From Oerskovia enterophila (GTDB lineage Bacteria; Actinomycetota; Actinomycetes; Actinomycetales; Cellulomonadaceae), in the NCBI RefSeq assembly GCF_001692445.1, contig NZ_MAQA01000004.1, forward strand, positions 110,749 to 174,748: DNA of 64,000 bases. The letters are read 5' to 3'. Of the stretch, positions 28,092 to 35,466 are shown in pieces. The translations under genes and the position numbers were made by a program. Position 1 is the stretch's first letter. Each line of letters starts with the position of its first letter. The notes under the pieces are model-generated. The model worked only from the letters and a program-made list of their open reading frames with translations, searched no databases and was not told the DNA's origin.

Positions 28092-28946
28092 GTGAGCACT
28101 CGCATGGTCGACGACCTGCGGTCCCGGGCGGGCCGTGCCCTGTTCGAGCGTGTCGCGGGGCCGGACGGCCCGGCCGAGCGCTCCCGGATCCACGACACCC
28201 CGGGCCCGCGCTGGTTCGCACCGGACTCGGCGATCGCGCGCGTCCACGGCGACGCGTCGATGTTCGTGGGCGGGCTGCGGGCCCTGCTGCTCCAGTCGTT
28301 GCACCCGCTCGCCATGGCGGCGGTCGCGGCGCACTCGGGGTACCGGGGCGACCCGTGGGGGCGCCTGGCCCGCACGAGCACCTTCCTCGCGGTCACGACC
28401 TTCGGGACGGTCGAGCACGCGCAGCAGGCGATCGACGTGGTCCGCTCGGTGCACGTCCGCGTGCGCGGCACAGCTTCTGACAGACGCCCGTACGCGGCCG
28501 ACGACCCCTGGCTGCTGCGCTGGGTCCACGTGGCCGAGGCCGACAGCTTCCTCGCCGCGCACCAGCGCTACGGCGAGCGTCCGCTCGACGCCGCGGGCTG
28601 CGACGAGTACCTGGCCCAGGCCGCGACGATCGCGGACCGGCTCGGGGCCGTGGACCCGCCGCGCTCGCGCGCCGAGCTGGCGCGGGCCTTCGAGGAGTTC
28701 CGCCCACAGCTCGCCAGGACCACCGAGTCCGACGACGTCGCTCGCTTCCTGCTGTCCGAGCCGCCTCTCCCGTTCCTCGCCCGGGGCCCGTATGCGGCGC
28801 TGGGAGCGGCCTCGGTCGCGTCGTTGCCCCCGTGGTCACGACGCATGATCCCGGTGCGGTGGCCGATGCGGGGCGAGTCGGTGCTCGTCCGCGCCGGTGG
28901 CCGGACGGTCACGAAGGCGATCCGCTGGGCGCTCGCGGGGTCGTAG
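28092..28946 (+). CDS. Oxygenase MpaB-like / DUF2236 family protein
   Basis: A 284-residue protein of the MpaB/latex-clearing (DUF2236) family, haem-dependent or haem-like oxygenases that are widespread in Actinobacteria. The conserved blocks are visible: RVHGD, GGLRALLLQSLHPLAMAAVAAHSGYRGDPWGRLARTSTFL and WVHVAEADSFLAAHQRYG, with several conserved His. There is no signal peptide. GTG 28092 follows AATGGACGG and gives the normal family length. The substrate is unknown. Confidence 0.85.
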   Translation: MSTRMVDDLRSRAGRALFERVAGPDGPAERSRIHDTPGPRWFAPDSAIARVHGDASMFVGGLRALLLQSLHPLAMAAVAAHSGYRGDPWGRLARTSTFLAVTTFGTVEHAQQAIDVVRSVHVRVRGTASDRRPYAADDPWLLRWVHVAEADSFLAAHQRYGERPLDAAGCDEYLAQAATIADRLGAVDPPRSRAELARAFEEFRPQLARTTESDDVARFLLSEPPLPFLARGPYAALGAASVASLPPWSRRMIPVRWPMRGESVLVRAGGRTVTKAIRWALAGS

Positions 28947-29059
28947 CCGGACGAGTCGGGCTGCTTCGGCCGAGCCACGCTGCGCCGCTGCCGGCGGGGA
29001 CAGCCGCGCCGGACGGGCGCTCCGGTCGACCGGGCCGTCGCCGGGATATCCTCACCCAG

Positions 29060-29133
29060 GCCCCTATAGCCCAATCGGCAGAGGCAGCCGACTTAAAATC
29101 GGCGCAGTCTGGGTTCGAGTCCCAGTGGGGGCA
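29060..29133 (+). tRNA. tRNA with anticodon UAA (Leu by code), class I fold
   Basis: A 74-nt cloverleaf. Acceptor GCCCCTA/TGGGGGC with one G-U pair, D arm with GG at 29077-29078, anticodon stem GCCGA/TCGGC with loop CTTAAAA (anticodon TAA at 29094-29096), 5-nt variable loop, T arm CTGGG/CCCAG with loop TTCGAGT, discriminator A29133. CCA is not encoded. The short variable loop is unexpected, because bacterial tRNA-Leu normally has a long variable arm. The 3' part forms the left attachment site of a genomic island. Confidence 0.85.
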
Positions 29134-29134
29134 C
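29102..29134 (+). repeat. attL: 33-bp direct repeat in the tRNA 3' end
   Basis: The sequence from GCGCAGTCTGGG to GGGGGCAC covers the variable loop, T arm and acceptor 3' strand. It is repeated exactly at 32965-32997. The tRNA stays intact because the island inserted downstream of it. Confidence 0.9.
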
Positions 29135-29163
29135 GCGGATGACCTGCGGTGACGCTCAAGCAA

Positions 29164-29179
29164 GGGACCTGCGTGGGAC
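29164..29179 (+). repeat. Candidate integrase arm-type site, left
   Basis: GGGACCTGCGTGGGAC matches 32851-32866 (GGGACCTACGTGGGAC) at 15 of 16 bases in the same orientation. Each contains two GGGAC units 11 bp apart, one helical turn. The position 30 bp inside attL fits an arm-type integrase site. Function is inferred. Confidence 0.45.
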
Positions 29180-29249
29180 TTTGCAACCCCGAGCACTCGC
29201 CCGCGTTCGCGGGCGGCCTCGGGCGCGAGCGCGCATCAGATGCGTGCGA

Positions 29250-29648
29250 ATGTCGTTCGTGCACAACGTCCAGCTCGGCTACAACGGTCTCGGGGAGACG
29301 GTGGTCCTCCCGCCCGGCTACAAGTTCGGGTCGCTCGTCAACGCTGGCGAACGCCGCTGTCGAAGCTCGAGTACACGTTCGTGCACACAACAAGTTCGGG
29401 ACTTCCGCGCCTGGGTCCCAGGGGACGTGCCCGTGGCCGTCGTGCCCGGCCTCACCGTCGGCACCGGATACGTCATCGGCCAGGACTCGCTCCTCGTGTC
29501 CACCGACCGGGCAGGCATCCGTGCAGAGTGGGGCACGCCGGGCGACTCCTTCACAAAGAACGAGCTCGTCGCCCGCGTCGAAGGTCGCTTCAGCCTCGAC
29601 GCACCCCGGCCTCACGGAGTCGTGAAGCTCACGCTCACCGGCCCCTGA
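29250..29648 (+). CDS. Hypothetical protein in island
   Basis: A 132-residue frame with no recognised domain. It begins MSFVHNVQLGYNGLGETVVLPPG and ends RPHGVVKLTLTGP; the middle has an SSSTRSCTQQ stretch that reads less naturally, and another frame is protein-like there, so a pair of compensating frameshifts is possible. No Shine-Dalgarno is visible before ATG 29250, and the frame extends upstream to 29139. A perfect hairpin 15 bp after the stop supports a real transcription unit. It is convergent with the next gene. Confidence 0.45.
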   Translation: MSFVHNVQLGYNGLGETVVLPPGYKFGSLVNAGERRCRSSSTRSCTQQVRDFRAWVPGDVPVAVVPGLTVGTGYVIGQDSLLVSTDRAGIRAEWGTPGDSFTKNELVARVEGRFSLDAPRPHGVVKLTLTGP

Positions 29649-29663
29649 CCCCCGAACCGCCAA

Positions 29664-29690
29664 CGGCTCCGAACCACCAGTTCGGAGCCG
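29664..29690 (+). terminator. Bidirectional hairpin in island
   Basis: Perfect 11-bp stem CGGCTCCGAAC / GTTCGGAGCCG with loop CACCA, between convergent genes of the island. Confidence 0.7.
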
Positions 29691-29799
29691 CTGGCGTGCT
29701 GCGAAGACGACCCACCCGAGGGGGCGGTCAGATCGCTACGACCCCGCGCGGACGGAGAGTCCTCCGGCAGTGAACGCTCTCTCCCCGCACCTGAAAAGT

Positions 29800-30336
29800 T
29801 CAGGCGCGGTGCAGATCGTTAAGCAGAGAGGGTAGGTACGCGCGCAGCCGCTCCGAGTAGCGGAAGTCACGCGCCTCGCTTCGCAGCGGGAGCGAGATCG
29901 TCCTTCCGTCGGCGTAATGCAGCTCGACCCGGACGTGACCAGGCCACGGCGATCTAGAACCGCTGACGTCGTGATCCGTCGCGCTTCGACCGGCGCCGAC
30001 GACAGCGTCGACGAGCCCACCCCTGCTGCGCACGGTGGTCGCGTGTGTACCTACCCCTTCGTCGGTCTGATGACCTTGGATCTCGACGACCAGGCTGGTG
30101 GTGAAGACCACGATGCGCGCGGAGTGGGCCGCGCTCGCACTCTCCTGTCCCGGGCCGAGCGTTGCACCGTCGACAAACTCGATCTTGGCCGCGTCGTCGA
30201 TGACGAGTGCGAGGTCGCTCAGAGCGTAGCCGTACCACCCGGGAACCGGTTCGGTACCTCCCAACAGGTCGGAGACCCCCGACTCCCCTAGAAGAATCCT
30301 CTCGTGCAGGTCGCGGATCAGGTTCTCGACAGACAT
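29800..30336 (-). CDS. Hypothetical protein in island, paralog of a nearby remnant
   Basis: A 178-residue soluble protein of unknown function, with a strong Shine-Dalgarno (GAGGGAAG) before ATG 30336. Notable segments are MSVENLIRDLHERIL, VPGWYGYALSDLALVIDDAAKIEF, RIVVFTTSLVVEIQG and the C-terminal FRYSERLRAYLPSLLNDLHRA. The C terminus is matched by a decayed copy immediately upstream at 30552-30698, so this gene family was duplicated inside the island. No catalytic motif is evident. Confidence 0.65.
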   Translation of the reverse strand: MSVENLIRDLHERILLGESGVSDLLGGTEPVPGWYGYALSDLALVIDDAAKIEFVDGATLGPGQESASAAHSARIVVFTTSLVVEIQGHQTDEGVGTHATTVRSRGGLVDAVVGAGRSATDHDVSGSRSPWPGHVRVELHYADGRTISLPLRSEARDFRYSERLRAYLPSLLNDLHRA

Positions 30337-30551
30337 CGGTTCTTCCCTCTCGTCGGTGAAGTTCGCCCGACCCTAGCGGCCCAGTCGATCCTGGCGACAG
30401 ATGGCAGGGCGCACTTCACCCTCACGAGGAGCTGATGGCGATGCCACGCAAGCCTGCTGCTCGCCCGGCACCGTCGGCGCACCCGTCGTTCATGAAGGGT
30501 GGACTCGGGGCGCTCCGTCCGCATTGGGGTCCAGTGATTACACCGCCCCCT
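30337..30551. other. Island intergenic region with a possible small ORF
   Basis: About 215 bp between the 178-residue gene and the remnant. Apart from the 48-codon frame listed next, nothing recognisable is present. The promoter of the leftward 178-residue gene should be here. Confidence 0.4.
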
Positions 30552-30587
30552 CTACGCGCGGTCGAGATCCGTGATGAGCGAGGATAG
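30441..30587 (+). CDS. Possible 48-residue basic protein
   Basis: A short frame starting MPRKPAARPAPSAHPSFM and rich in Pro, Ala and Arg. GAGGAG at 30426-30431 lies 9 nt before ATG 30441, a good Shine-Dalgarno. It runs over the 3' end of the decayed paralog on the other strand. No family is recognised; it could equally be the remaining 5' end of a lost gene. Confidence 0.25.
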   Translation: MPRKPAARPAPSAHPSFMKGGLGALRPHWGPVITPPPLRAVEIRDERG

Positions 30588-30698
30588 GAACATGGTCAGC
30601 CGTTCCGAGTAGCGGGACTCGCCATTGGTGCCGCGCGGGGTGGATTGTCCGCCGTCGGTGCAACGCAGATCGGCATGTCGACGATACGTCAGCGTCTT
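30552..30698 (-). pseudogene. Decayed paralog of the 178-residue island gene (3' remnant)
   Basis: Read on the minus strand, about 49 codons end ...RYSERLTMFLSSLITDLDRA, aligning with FRYSERLRAYLPSLLNDLHRA at the end of the intact gene; the preceding segment ADLRCTDGG aligns with VELHYADGR. A TAG at 30699-30701 closes the frame upstream, and no start codon or 5' part remains. This is a truncated duplicate left beside the functional copy. Confidence 0.65.
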
Positions 30699-31351
30699 CT
30701 ACGGTTCGGTGAAGGGATCCTCCACCATCGGGGCTCCGGGTTCAGTCCCAACTCGGGTCGGCCGTGCCAAGGGGCCCGCCAGTCGTGCTCTTGACTCAGT
30801 TCCTCAAGACTGAGGGTGAGAGCATCGACGTTCTCTTTCGACGAGAAGAGGTCGTTGATGCGCACGCCCATGAGTTCGATGCCCGTTGCCTTTGATGCGG
30901 GACCTACGATGTCCTTCCGTATGGCGATCATGAAGTCTGCGACAAGTCGCATGGTGATCTGCGCGGGTGGCGTGGGGACGGCGGCGGAGGCCAGGCGGAA
31001 CCGTGCGAATGCGACGAGCACCTCATCGGAAGCGTACGTGATCGAGTCGATCATGAAGCGCGGTATGGCTTCTTCGGCCGAGAGCTCCGCACGAACCTTC
31101 GAGTCACCCCTGAGATTTGCCTTGGCGGCGTCCGGAGTGAGCATGTTTCCTAGCGCTTGCAGCACCGGCTCGTACATCGCAGTCTTCTTCGCGGACAACC
31201 GTTCCTCGAGTTGGCGGATTCGAGCCGCTTCGTTCTCTCGGCTCTTGGCCTTGTACGCAAAGATTGCAGCGATGATCGCTGAGCCCAGGGCGAAGAGCGC
31301 TGGGATCAGGGCCAGTATCGAGTCGCGCGTCATGGGCGGCAGCGTACTCAC
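30689..31351 (-). CDS. Membrane-anchored coiled-coil protein, unknown function
   Basis: A 220-residue protein with one N-terminal transmembrane helix (about 11-32, SILALIPALFALGSAIIAAIFAY). A basic/charged coiled coil follows (KSRENEAARIRQLEERLSAKKTAMYEPVLQALGNML), then a helical cytoplasmic region. Similar one-helix plus KxxxYEP proteins occur in phage-like islands of Actinobacteria, without known function. GTG 31351 gives the longest form; ATG 31333 is an equally likely start. Neither has a clear Shine-Dalgarno. Confidence 0.6.
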   Translation of the reverse strand: MSTLPPMTRDSILALIPALFALGSAIIAAIFAYKAKSRENEAARIRQLEERLSAKKTAMYEPVLQALGNMLTPDAAKANLRGDSKVRAELSAEEAIPRFMIDSITYASDEVLVAFARFRLASAAVPTPPAQITMRLVADFMIAIRKDIVGPASKATGIELMGVRINDLFSSKENVDALTLSLEELSQEHDWRAPWHGRPELGLNPEPRWWRIPSPNRRRR

Positions 31352-31400
31352 ATTTTGTCGGACCGAGGCGGGTGAAGTTCCTGCGGGTACCTTTACCTGC

Positions 31401-31565
31401 CTAGACGAGCTCGAGGGAGACAGTGCCGCGCAGGCGGCGTCCGAGGGCGTCGGGTGAGATGCCGAGGTGCGCGGCGGCGGTGGCGTGGGAGATGCCCGCG
31501 TCGTGCAGGGCGTTGCGGACGTTCTCGGTCGTCGCGTCGGGCCGGCGAACAGTCGTGGTGCTCAT
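31401..31565 (-). CDS. Small HTH protein, possible excisionase/regulator
   Basis: A 54-residue protein with a strong Shine-Dalgarno (AAGGAGGAA) directly before ATG 31565. The sequence VRNALHDAGISHATAAAHLGISPDALGRRLRG is a compact helix-turn-helix. It lies downstream of the integrase gene in the same direction, the usual place for an excisionase or integrase regulator in minimal islands. The longer open frame to 31712 has no ribosome site of this quality. Confidence 0.6.
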   Translation of the reverse strand: MSTTTVRRPDATTENVRNALHDAGISHATAAAHLGISPDALGRRLRGTVSLELV

Positions 31566-31708
31566 GATGTTCCTCCTTGAACGGTACTGCTTGGTTAGTT
31601 TTGCGCGGCTTGCGTGGGGTACATCTGGGGGCGTGTCCACCGGGTTGTACCACCCAAGAAATGGCGGAATCTCGTGGTTTCTGGCGGGGGTATACGTGCT
31701 ACACCTGT

Positions 31709-32770
31709 TCACCCGCCGTCGGCGAGCCGGGAGAGAGTTGCCGCGAGTGATTGGTCACGCTCCGAGGACGCGTGCTGATACTTGAGCGCCATGTGCGGCG
31801 TCGAGTGTCCGGCCCGGGCTTGGAGCTCGGCGACGGTGGCACCGGACTGTGCCGCGAGCGTGAACCCGGTGTGTCGCAGGTGGTGGAACCGGAAGGTCTC
31901 GGGCAGGGATGTGCGCTTCACGGCGACGTTCACCTCGTGCGCGAAGGTCGACAGGTGCAGGTGGCTGGTCTCGCCCGGGTGGCGGGGGAACGGGAGTGCG
32001 TCGTCGGGACTGTTGACCCACTGCTTGAGGTGGTCTCGAACAGCCTGGGCCCTGTGGGGTGGAACTGCGATCGTGCGGACGCCGGCCCCGGTCTTGGGAG
32101 GGCCGACGACGGGCCCGCCTGGGGGGAAGGTTACGCCGCGATCGACGCGGACGGTTTCCTCGGTCACGTCGCCGCGTCGCAGCTCGAGTACTTCACCGGC
32201 CCGGACCTGGCACCAGGCACCGAGGAGAATCGCGAGTCGCAGATGCTCGGGTACTGCGTCTGCGAGTTCGATGACCTGTGCAGGGGTAGCGGTGACGACG
32301 GGGGTCTTGGCCCTGGTCTGTGCGCCTCCGCGGATCGCGCACGGCTGGGAGGGCATCAGCCCTTCCTCGACTGCCGAGGAGCAGATTGACTTGAGGAGTG
32401 CGTACGCGCGGGCGTTGATCGTCGGCGTTCCCGACGGTAGAGCGGCGTTCCAGGCGCGGATGACGGCTGGGGTCACCTCGAGGGTGAGCGCCCCCAGGGT
32501 GGGGCCGATCTGCTTGCGGAGGTAGTGCCGATAGGTTGCCGCCGTCGAAGGCCTCAACGGTCCGCCCCGGGCGCTGCGACGGTTCGTGACCCATTCCTCG
32601 GCGTACTCCGCCAGGGCGACGCGTGAGGCCAGGCTCCCGGGTCGCAGGGCGCCGTCCAGGATCTCGGTGCGTGCCCGGGCCAGCCAGGCCGTGGCTGCAC
32701 GCTTCGTGGAGAAGGTTGCGGGCGCGTTGACCGACAAATTCGGTCGAGAGCCTGGGACTGCGTACCTCAC
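31709..32770 (-). CDS. Tyrosine site-specific integrase (5' end probably frameshifted)
   Basis: A 353-residue phage-type tyrosine recombinase. The SAM-like core-binding domain spans about 50-145. The catalytic domain has Arg in CQVRAGEVLELRRGD, the HLRHTGFTLAAQSG box (HxxR), RAGHSTPHM and the nucleophile Tyr in ALKYQHA. With GTG 32770 the protein starts VRYAVPG. Upstream in the same frame lie codons for GFGTVEQLPSGNYR, the expected start of the arm-binding domain, but no start codon precedes the TGA there. An ATG at 32822 in the other frame would join after a 1-nt shift near 32811-32816. Confidence 0.85.
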   Translation of the reverse strand: MRYAVPGSRPNLSVNAPATFSTKRAATAWLARARTEILDGALRPGSLASRVALAEYAEEWVTNRRSARGGPLRPSTAATYRHYLRKQIGPTLGALTLEVTPAVIRAWNAALPSGTPTINARAYALLKSICSSAVEEGLMPSQPCAIRGGAQTRAKTPVVTATPAQVIELADAVPEHLRLAILLGAWCQVRAGEVLELRRGDVTEETVRVDRGVTFPPGGPVVGPPKTGAGVRTIAVPPHRAQAVRDHLKQWVNSPDDALPFPRHPGETSHLHLSTFAHEVNVAVKRTSLPETFRFHHLRHTGFTLAAQSGATVAELQARAGHSTPHMALKYQHASSERDQSLAATLSRLADGG

Positions 32771-32850
32771 CCTGTAGTTCCCGCTCGGGAGCTGCTCGAC
32801 GGTACCGAATCCGGATCGTCATGCCATGGGAACACAACCCCTCATTGCGT

Positions 32851-32866
32851 GGGACCTACGTGGGAC
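32851..32866 (+). repeat. Candidate integrase arm-type site, right
   Basis: GGGACCTACGTGGGAC, near-identical to 29164-29179. It is preceded by a further TGCGTGGGAC unit (32846-32855), so three GGGAC-type units are phased by about 11 bp. It lies 99 bp inside attR and just upstream of the integrase gene. Confidence 0.45.
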
Positions 32867-32964
32867 CCGTCGTGCACCCGTGTGCCATTCCCTGTCTATG
32901 GACAACTGGCATTGGTGCAGGTCAGACCTGTCTATTGGTACCTGCTGGCGTCTTGTGCCTACGT

Positions 32965-32997
32965 GCGCAGTCTGGGTTCGAGTCCCAGTGGGGGCAC
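32965..32997 (+). repeat. attR: 33-bp direct repeat of the tRNA 3' end
   Basis: Exact copy of 29102-29134 without the 5' half of a tRNA, marking the right end of the island. Confidence 0.9.
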
Positions 32998-33090
32998 TTC
33001 GGAGTTCGTATGGCAGGATCCTCCCCATGAACATCCCCCCGAAGGGCTGTGCCGCGTAGGCCCCCATCGCAGGTTCGAGCGCATCGAACC

Positions 33091-33462
33091 ATGCCTCGGC
33101 GATCCGATCGCCTGAAGAAGGACGGCCGCTTGTCCGGCTCGGTCCACTCAGCCATCGCACGGCTGGAATCTCGTCGTTTCTGGCCCAACGCGTTGTCCGC
33201 TGACCTCGCCCTCCTGGAGACGGTCGCGCGCCAGGGGAGGTGGCCGTCGGACTGTTGCGGATGCAGCCCCGACGTCTACCAAGGACGCATCGACCTCGAG
33301 CGCGCCGCCCATGCCATGCCACGAGGCCCTGCCCGCGAGCTCCGGCGTCTGCTCGCGTCCCTCGATGCCAGGATCCTGGCGAGCGGCGCCTTCGTGGTCG
33401 AGCCACCTGCGAGCGGATGGTGGACCGTGCCGCCCGACCGTCGCTGGTGGTTCGAACGGTGA
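33091..33462 (+). CDS. Small hypothetical protein, probably chromosomal
   Basis: A 123-residue frame starting MPRRSDRLKKDGRLSGSVHSAIARLESRRFWPN. It continues LETVARQGRWPSDCCGCSPDVYQGRIDLERA and ends with a Pro/Trp-rich PPDRRWWFER tail. The GRW...CxCxPDVYxGRxxLERA and ARELRRLLASLDARIL patterns resemble a small actinobacterial family I recall but cannot name. It starts 94 bp outside attR, so it belonged to the chromosome before integration. The start is uncertain (33049 also possible). Confidence 0.55.
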   Translation: MPRRSDRLKKDGRLSGSVHSAIARLESRRFWPNALSADLALLETVARQGRWPSDCCGCSPDVYQGRIDLERAAHAMPRGPARELRRLLASLDARILASGAFVVEPPASGWWTVPPDRRWWFER

Positions 33463-33488
33463 TCGCAGCGGGCCGTCCACCGCTGGCA

Positions 33489-33884
33489 CTATGACAACCC
33501 CGTCGGACCGTCCGGCTCCGGGTCCTCGGCGGCCTCCTGGCCGAGGGACACCTGGTTCCCGTCGGGGTCCAGCACGCGGGCGACGCGTTCGCCCCACGGC
33601 TGGTCCTCGGGCGGCGAGACCACGACGACCCCGGCTGCGGCCAGGTGCGACACGGCCTGGTCGCAGTCGTCGACCGCGACCCACAGGTGCGTGTGCCCGA
33701 CGTCGGCGCTCTCGCGGTCGACCCCGATCCCCAGCGACGCGTCGCCCACGGCGACCGAGACGTAGACGGGTGGGCCGTCGGCGGGGAACTGGTACGTCAC
33801 GGTGCCGCGCAGGAGGTCGCGGTAGAAGACGAGCGCCCGGTCGAGGTCGGTCGTGGTGAGGATGGGGAAGAGCGTGCGGAACAT
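33489..33884 (-). CDS. VOC-family (glyoxalase/bleomycin-resistance fold) protein
   Basis: A 131-residue protein of two beta-alpha-beta-beta-beta units. FPILTTTDLDRALVFYRDLLRG opens the first unit, GHTHLWVAVDDCDQAVSHLAAAG opens the second, and RVARVLDPDGNQVSL closes it. The family includes dioxygenases, lyases and drug-binding proteins; no specific activity can be assigned. The likely metal ligands are reduced, with a His-Glu pair not obvious, so a binding role is possible. The ATG at 33884 is divergent from the PopR-like gene. Confidence 0.8.
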   Translation of the reverse strand: MFRTLFPILTTTDLDRALVFYRDLLRGTVTYQFPADGPPVYVSVAVGDASLGIGVDRESADVGHTHLWVAVDDCDQAVSHLAAAGVVVVSPPEDQPWGERVARVLDPDGNQVSLGQEAAEDPEPDGPTGLS

Positions 33885-34038
33885 CGGTGGGCCGCCTCTC
33901 GCGAAGGTCTCCTCGGAGTCGTTCCCACGTTACGCCAGCAGCAGACGAGCCACTCCTGCGGGCATCCCGGGCGTGGGTCGGCGCTAGGTTGAGGGGACGA
34001 GGGCCGCCGAGCCCGCGACCGCGACGAAGGAGCACGCG

Positions 34039-34464
34039 ATGGCAGCCGCAGGCCAGGTGGTGCTCTTCGAGCGCCGGACCGCCGAACCGTTGCTGCGCCA
34101 CGTCGTGGGCGGGATCCTGCGGGCAGAGCGCACCGAGCAGGCGCGCACCCTGCTCGACGTCGCCCTCGCGGCGCAGGTCTCGACCGCGTACCTCTCGGAG
34201 GTCGAGCGCGGCCGCAAGGAGGCGTCCTCGGAGGTGCTCGCCGCGATCTGCCGCGCGCTCGGCCTGCGCGTGGTCGACCTGCTGGCGCGCAGCCAGGACG
34301 AGTTCGACGCCGAGGCGAACCGCCGTGCGGGCGTCGAGCGCCGCAGCCTCACCTCGCGGCCGCGTGCCGCGCGCGAGCTCCACGCGCTGGGTCCGACTCC
34401 CGCCAGGACGGCGTCGTCACGCCAGAGCGTGTCCACGACGACGGTCCTGCTGGTCGCGGCCTGA
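34039..34464 (+). CDS. popR: PopR/ClgR-like XRE-family activator of clpP genes
   Basis: A 141-residue regulator. Its helix-turn-helix region ([47 protein letters not shown], about 36-82) matches the ClgR/PopR group, in which [15 protein letters not shown] is diagnostic. The C terminus ends LLVAA; two terminal alanines serve as a ClpP-dependent degron in Streptomyces PopR. A two-gene clpP operon lies 1.1 kb away with two PopR-type boxes upstream, so regulation of that operon is likely. AAGGAG precedes ATG 34039. Which of the two names applies is inferred from the target site. Confidence 0.8.
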   Translation: MAAAGQVVLFERRTAEPLLRHVVGGILRAERTEQARTLLDVALAAQVSTAYLSEVERGRKEASSEVLAAICRALGLRVVDLLARSQDEFDAEANRRAGVERRSLTSRPRAARELHALGPTPARTASSRQSVSTTTVLLVAA

Positions 34465-34643
34465 TCGCCTCGGCTCACCCCGTCCACCGCGCCGTCCCCG
34501 GCCGGGCCCGCCTCGTCCCCTCGCCCCGCGGGCCGCGCGCTCCAGCGAGCCACCGATTCCGCCGAGGGTGAATCGCCCCCTCCCGCGCGGCGATCTGTCC
34601 GTTTCGCCGCGCGCCCGCGACCGGTCGGTGGTGTGCTGAACGG

Positions 34644-35408
34644 ATGTCGCAGACGAACCCGGCCCCGACCCTCCAGGACCTCGTCGACCGAGCCGTGATC
34701 CTCTCGACCGAGCACCAGGCGCACTTCGCCGAGCTGGGTGGCGAGTCGGCGTGGGACGCCGACCTCGAGGCGGGCACGCTCACGTTCCACAGCGAGATCC
34801 CGCTGGTGTGCGGGGCGCACTTCCTGGGCACCGCGGCCCCGGGGACGCAGAGCTGGTTGTGGGGCTGGCACAACGTCAACAACTTCCCCGAGGGCGTCGT
34901 GGCCGCGGCCGAGCACGTCCACCAGCGCGGGGTCTCGGGAGGCATCTTCGAGCTGAGCACGGCCGAGATCCTCCTGACCGACGCGGTCCCGTACCGGCTC
35001 GCGCTCGCGGCCAAGGCCGTCACGGGCCACTTCACGCACTTCGCGGCCCCCACGGGCGGCGGGACGTGCGCATGGTTCCTGCTGACCCACCCGCGGTTCG
35101 AGCTCCCGCCGGCCTCGGTCCCGCGGGTCCTGCGCGTGATCCCGGAGGGGATCGGCAGCACGACGGTCGCCGACCACCGCCGCGCGGTGCGCGCGTACGC
35201 GGTCCTGCGCGGCCTCGACATCCGGTGGCTCGACGAGCAGACGGCTGTGGTCGGGGCGTCCGACGGCGAGGTGACGGTCGCGTTCGACGGTCACGGTCGC
35301 CTGACGAACCTGTCCGCGACGCTCACGGCCGCCCCGGAGCCGGAGCCCGCGCCGGCGCCGCCGCCCGAGCGGCCCGAGCGCCGCGGCTGGTTCGGCCGCA
35401 AGAAGTAG
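34644..35408 (+). CDS. Uncharacterised protein (DUF6882-like)
   Basis: A 254-residue soluble protein. Blocks such as WDADLEAGTLTFHSEIP, LGTAAPGTQSWLWGWHNVNNFPEGVV and VTGHFTHFAAPTGGGTCAWFLL recall an actinobacterial family annotated as DUF6882; function is unknown. The C terminus is a Pro/Glu/Ala linker followed by a basic GWFGRKK end. It sits between the PopR-like gene and the clpP operon, convergent with the latter, and a hairpin separates them. ATG 34644 has no obvious Shine-Dalgarno. Confidence 0.6.
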   Translation: MSQTNPAPTLQDLVDRAVILSTEHQAHFAELGGESAWDADLEAGTLTFHSEIPLVCGAHFLGTAAPGTQSWLWGWHNVNNFPEGVVAAAEHVHQRGVSGGIFELSTAEILLTDAVPYRLALAAKAVTGHFTHFAAPTGGGTCAWFLLTHPRFELPPASVPRVLRVIPEGIGSTTVADHRRAVRAYAVLRGLDIRWLDEQTAVVGASDGEVTVAFDGHGRLTNLSATLTAAPEPEPAPAPPPERPERRGWFGRKK

Positions 35409-35466
35409 CCTCCCCTCCGCCCGCCCGGCTCACCGCGCGGGCGACCCGGGCGCGGGAGGTGAGCGA

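Larger units (their letters stand above)
29102..32997. mobile_element. Small tRNA-integrated genomic island (about 3.9 kb)
   Basis: The island is bounded by the exact 33-bp repeat and carries a tyrosine integrase next to its right end, a tiny HTH protein, three unknown proteins and a decayed gene. Its GC content is visibly lower than that of the flanks. No transfer, replication or structural phage genes are present, so it would be a minimal or decayed integrative element that depends on a helper. The integrase 5' end looks frameshifted, so the island may be immobile. Confidence 0.85.

Noticed and set aside
31401..31712. 103-residue version of the small island HTH gene
   Set aside because: The strong AAGGAGGAA site directly precedes the internal ATG at 31565; the upstream extension shows no coding character.
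32965..32997. A second tRNA gene at the right end of the island
   Set aside because: Only the T arm and acceptor 3' strand are present; the 5' half and anticodon arm are missing, so it is an attachment-site duplicate.
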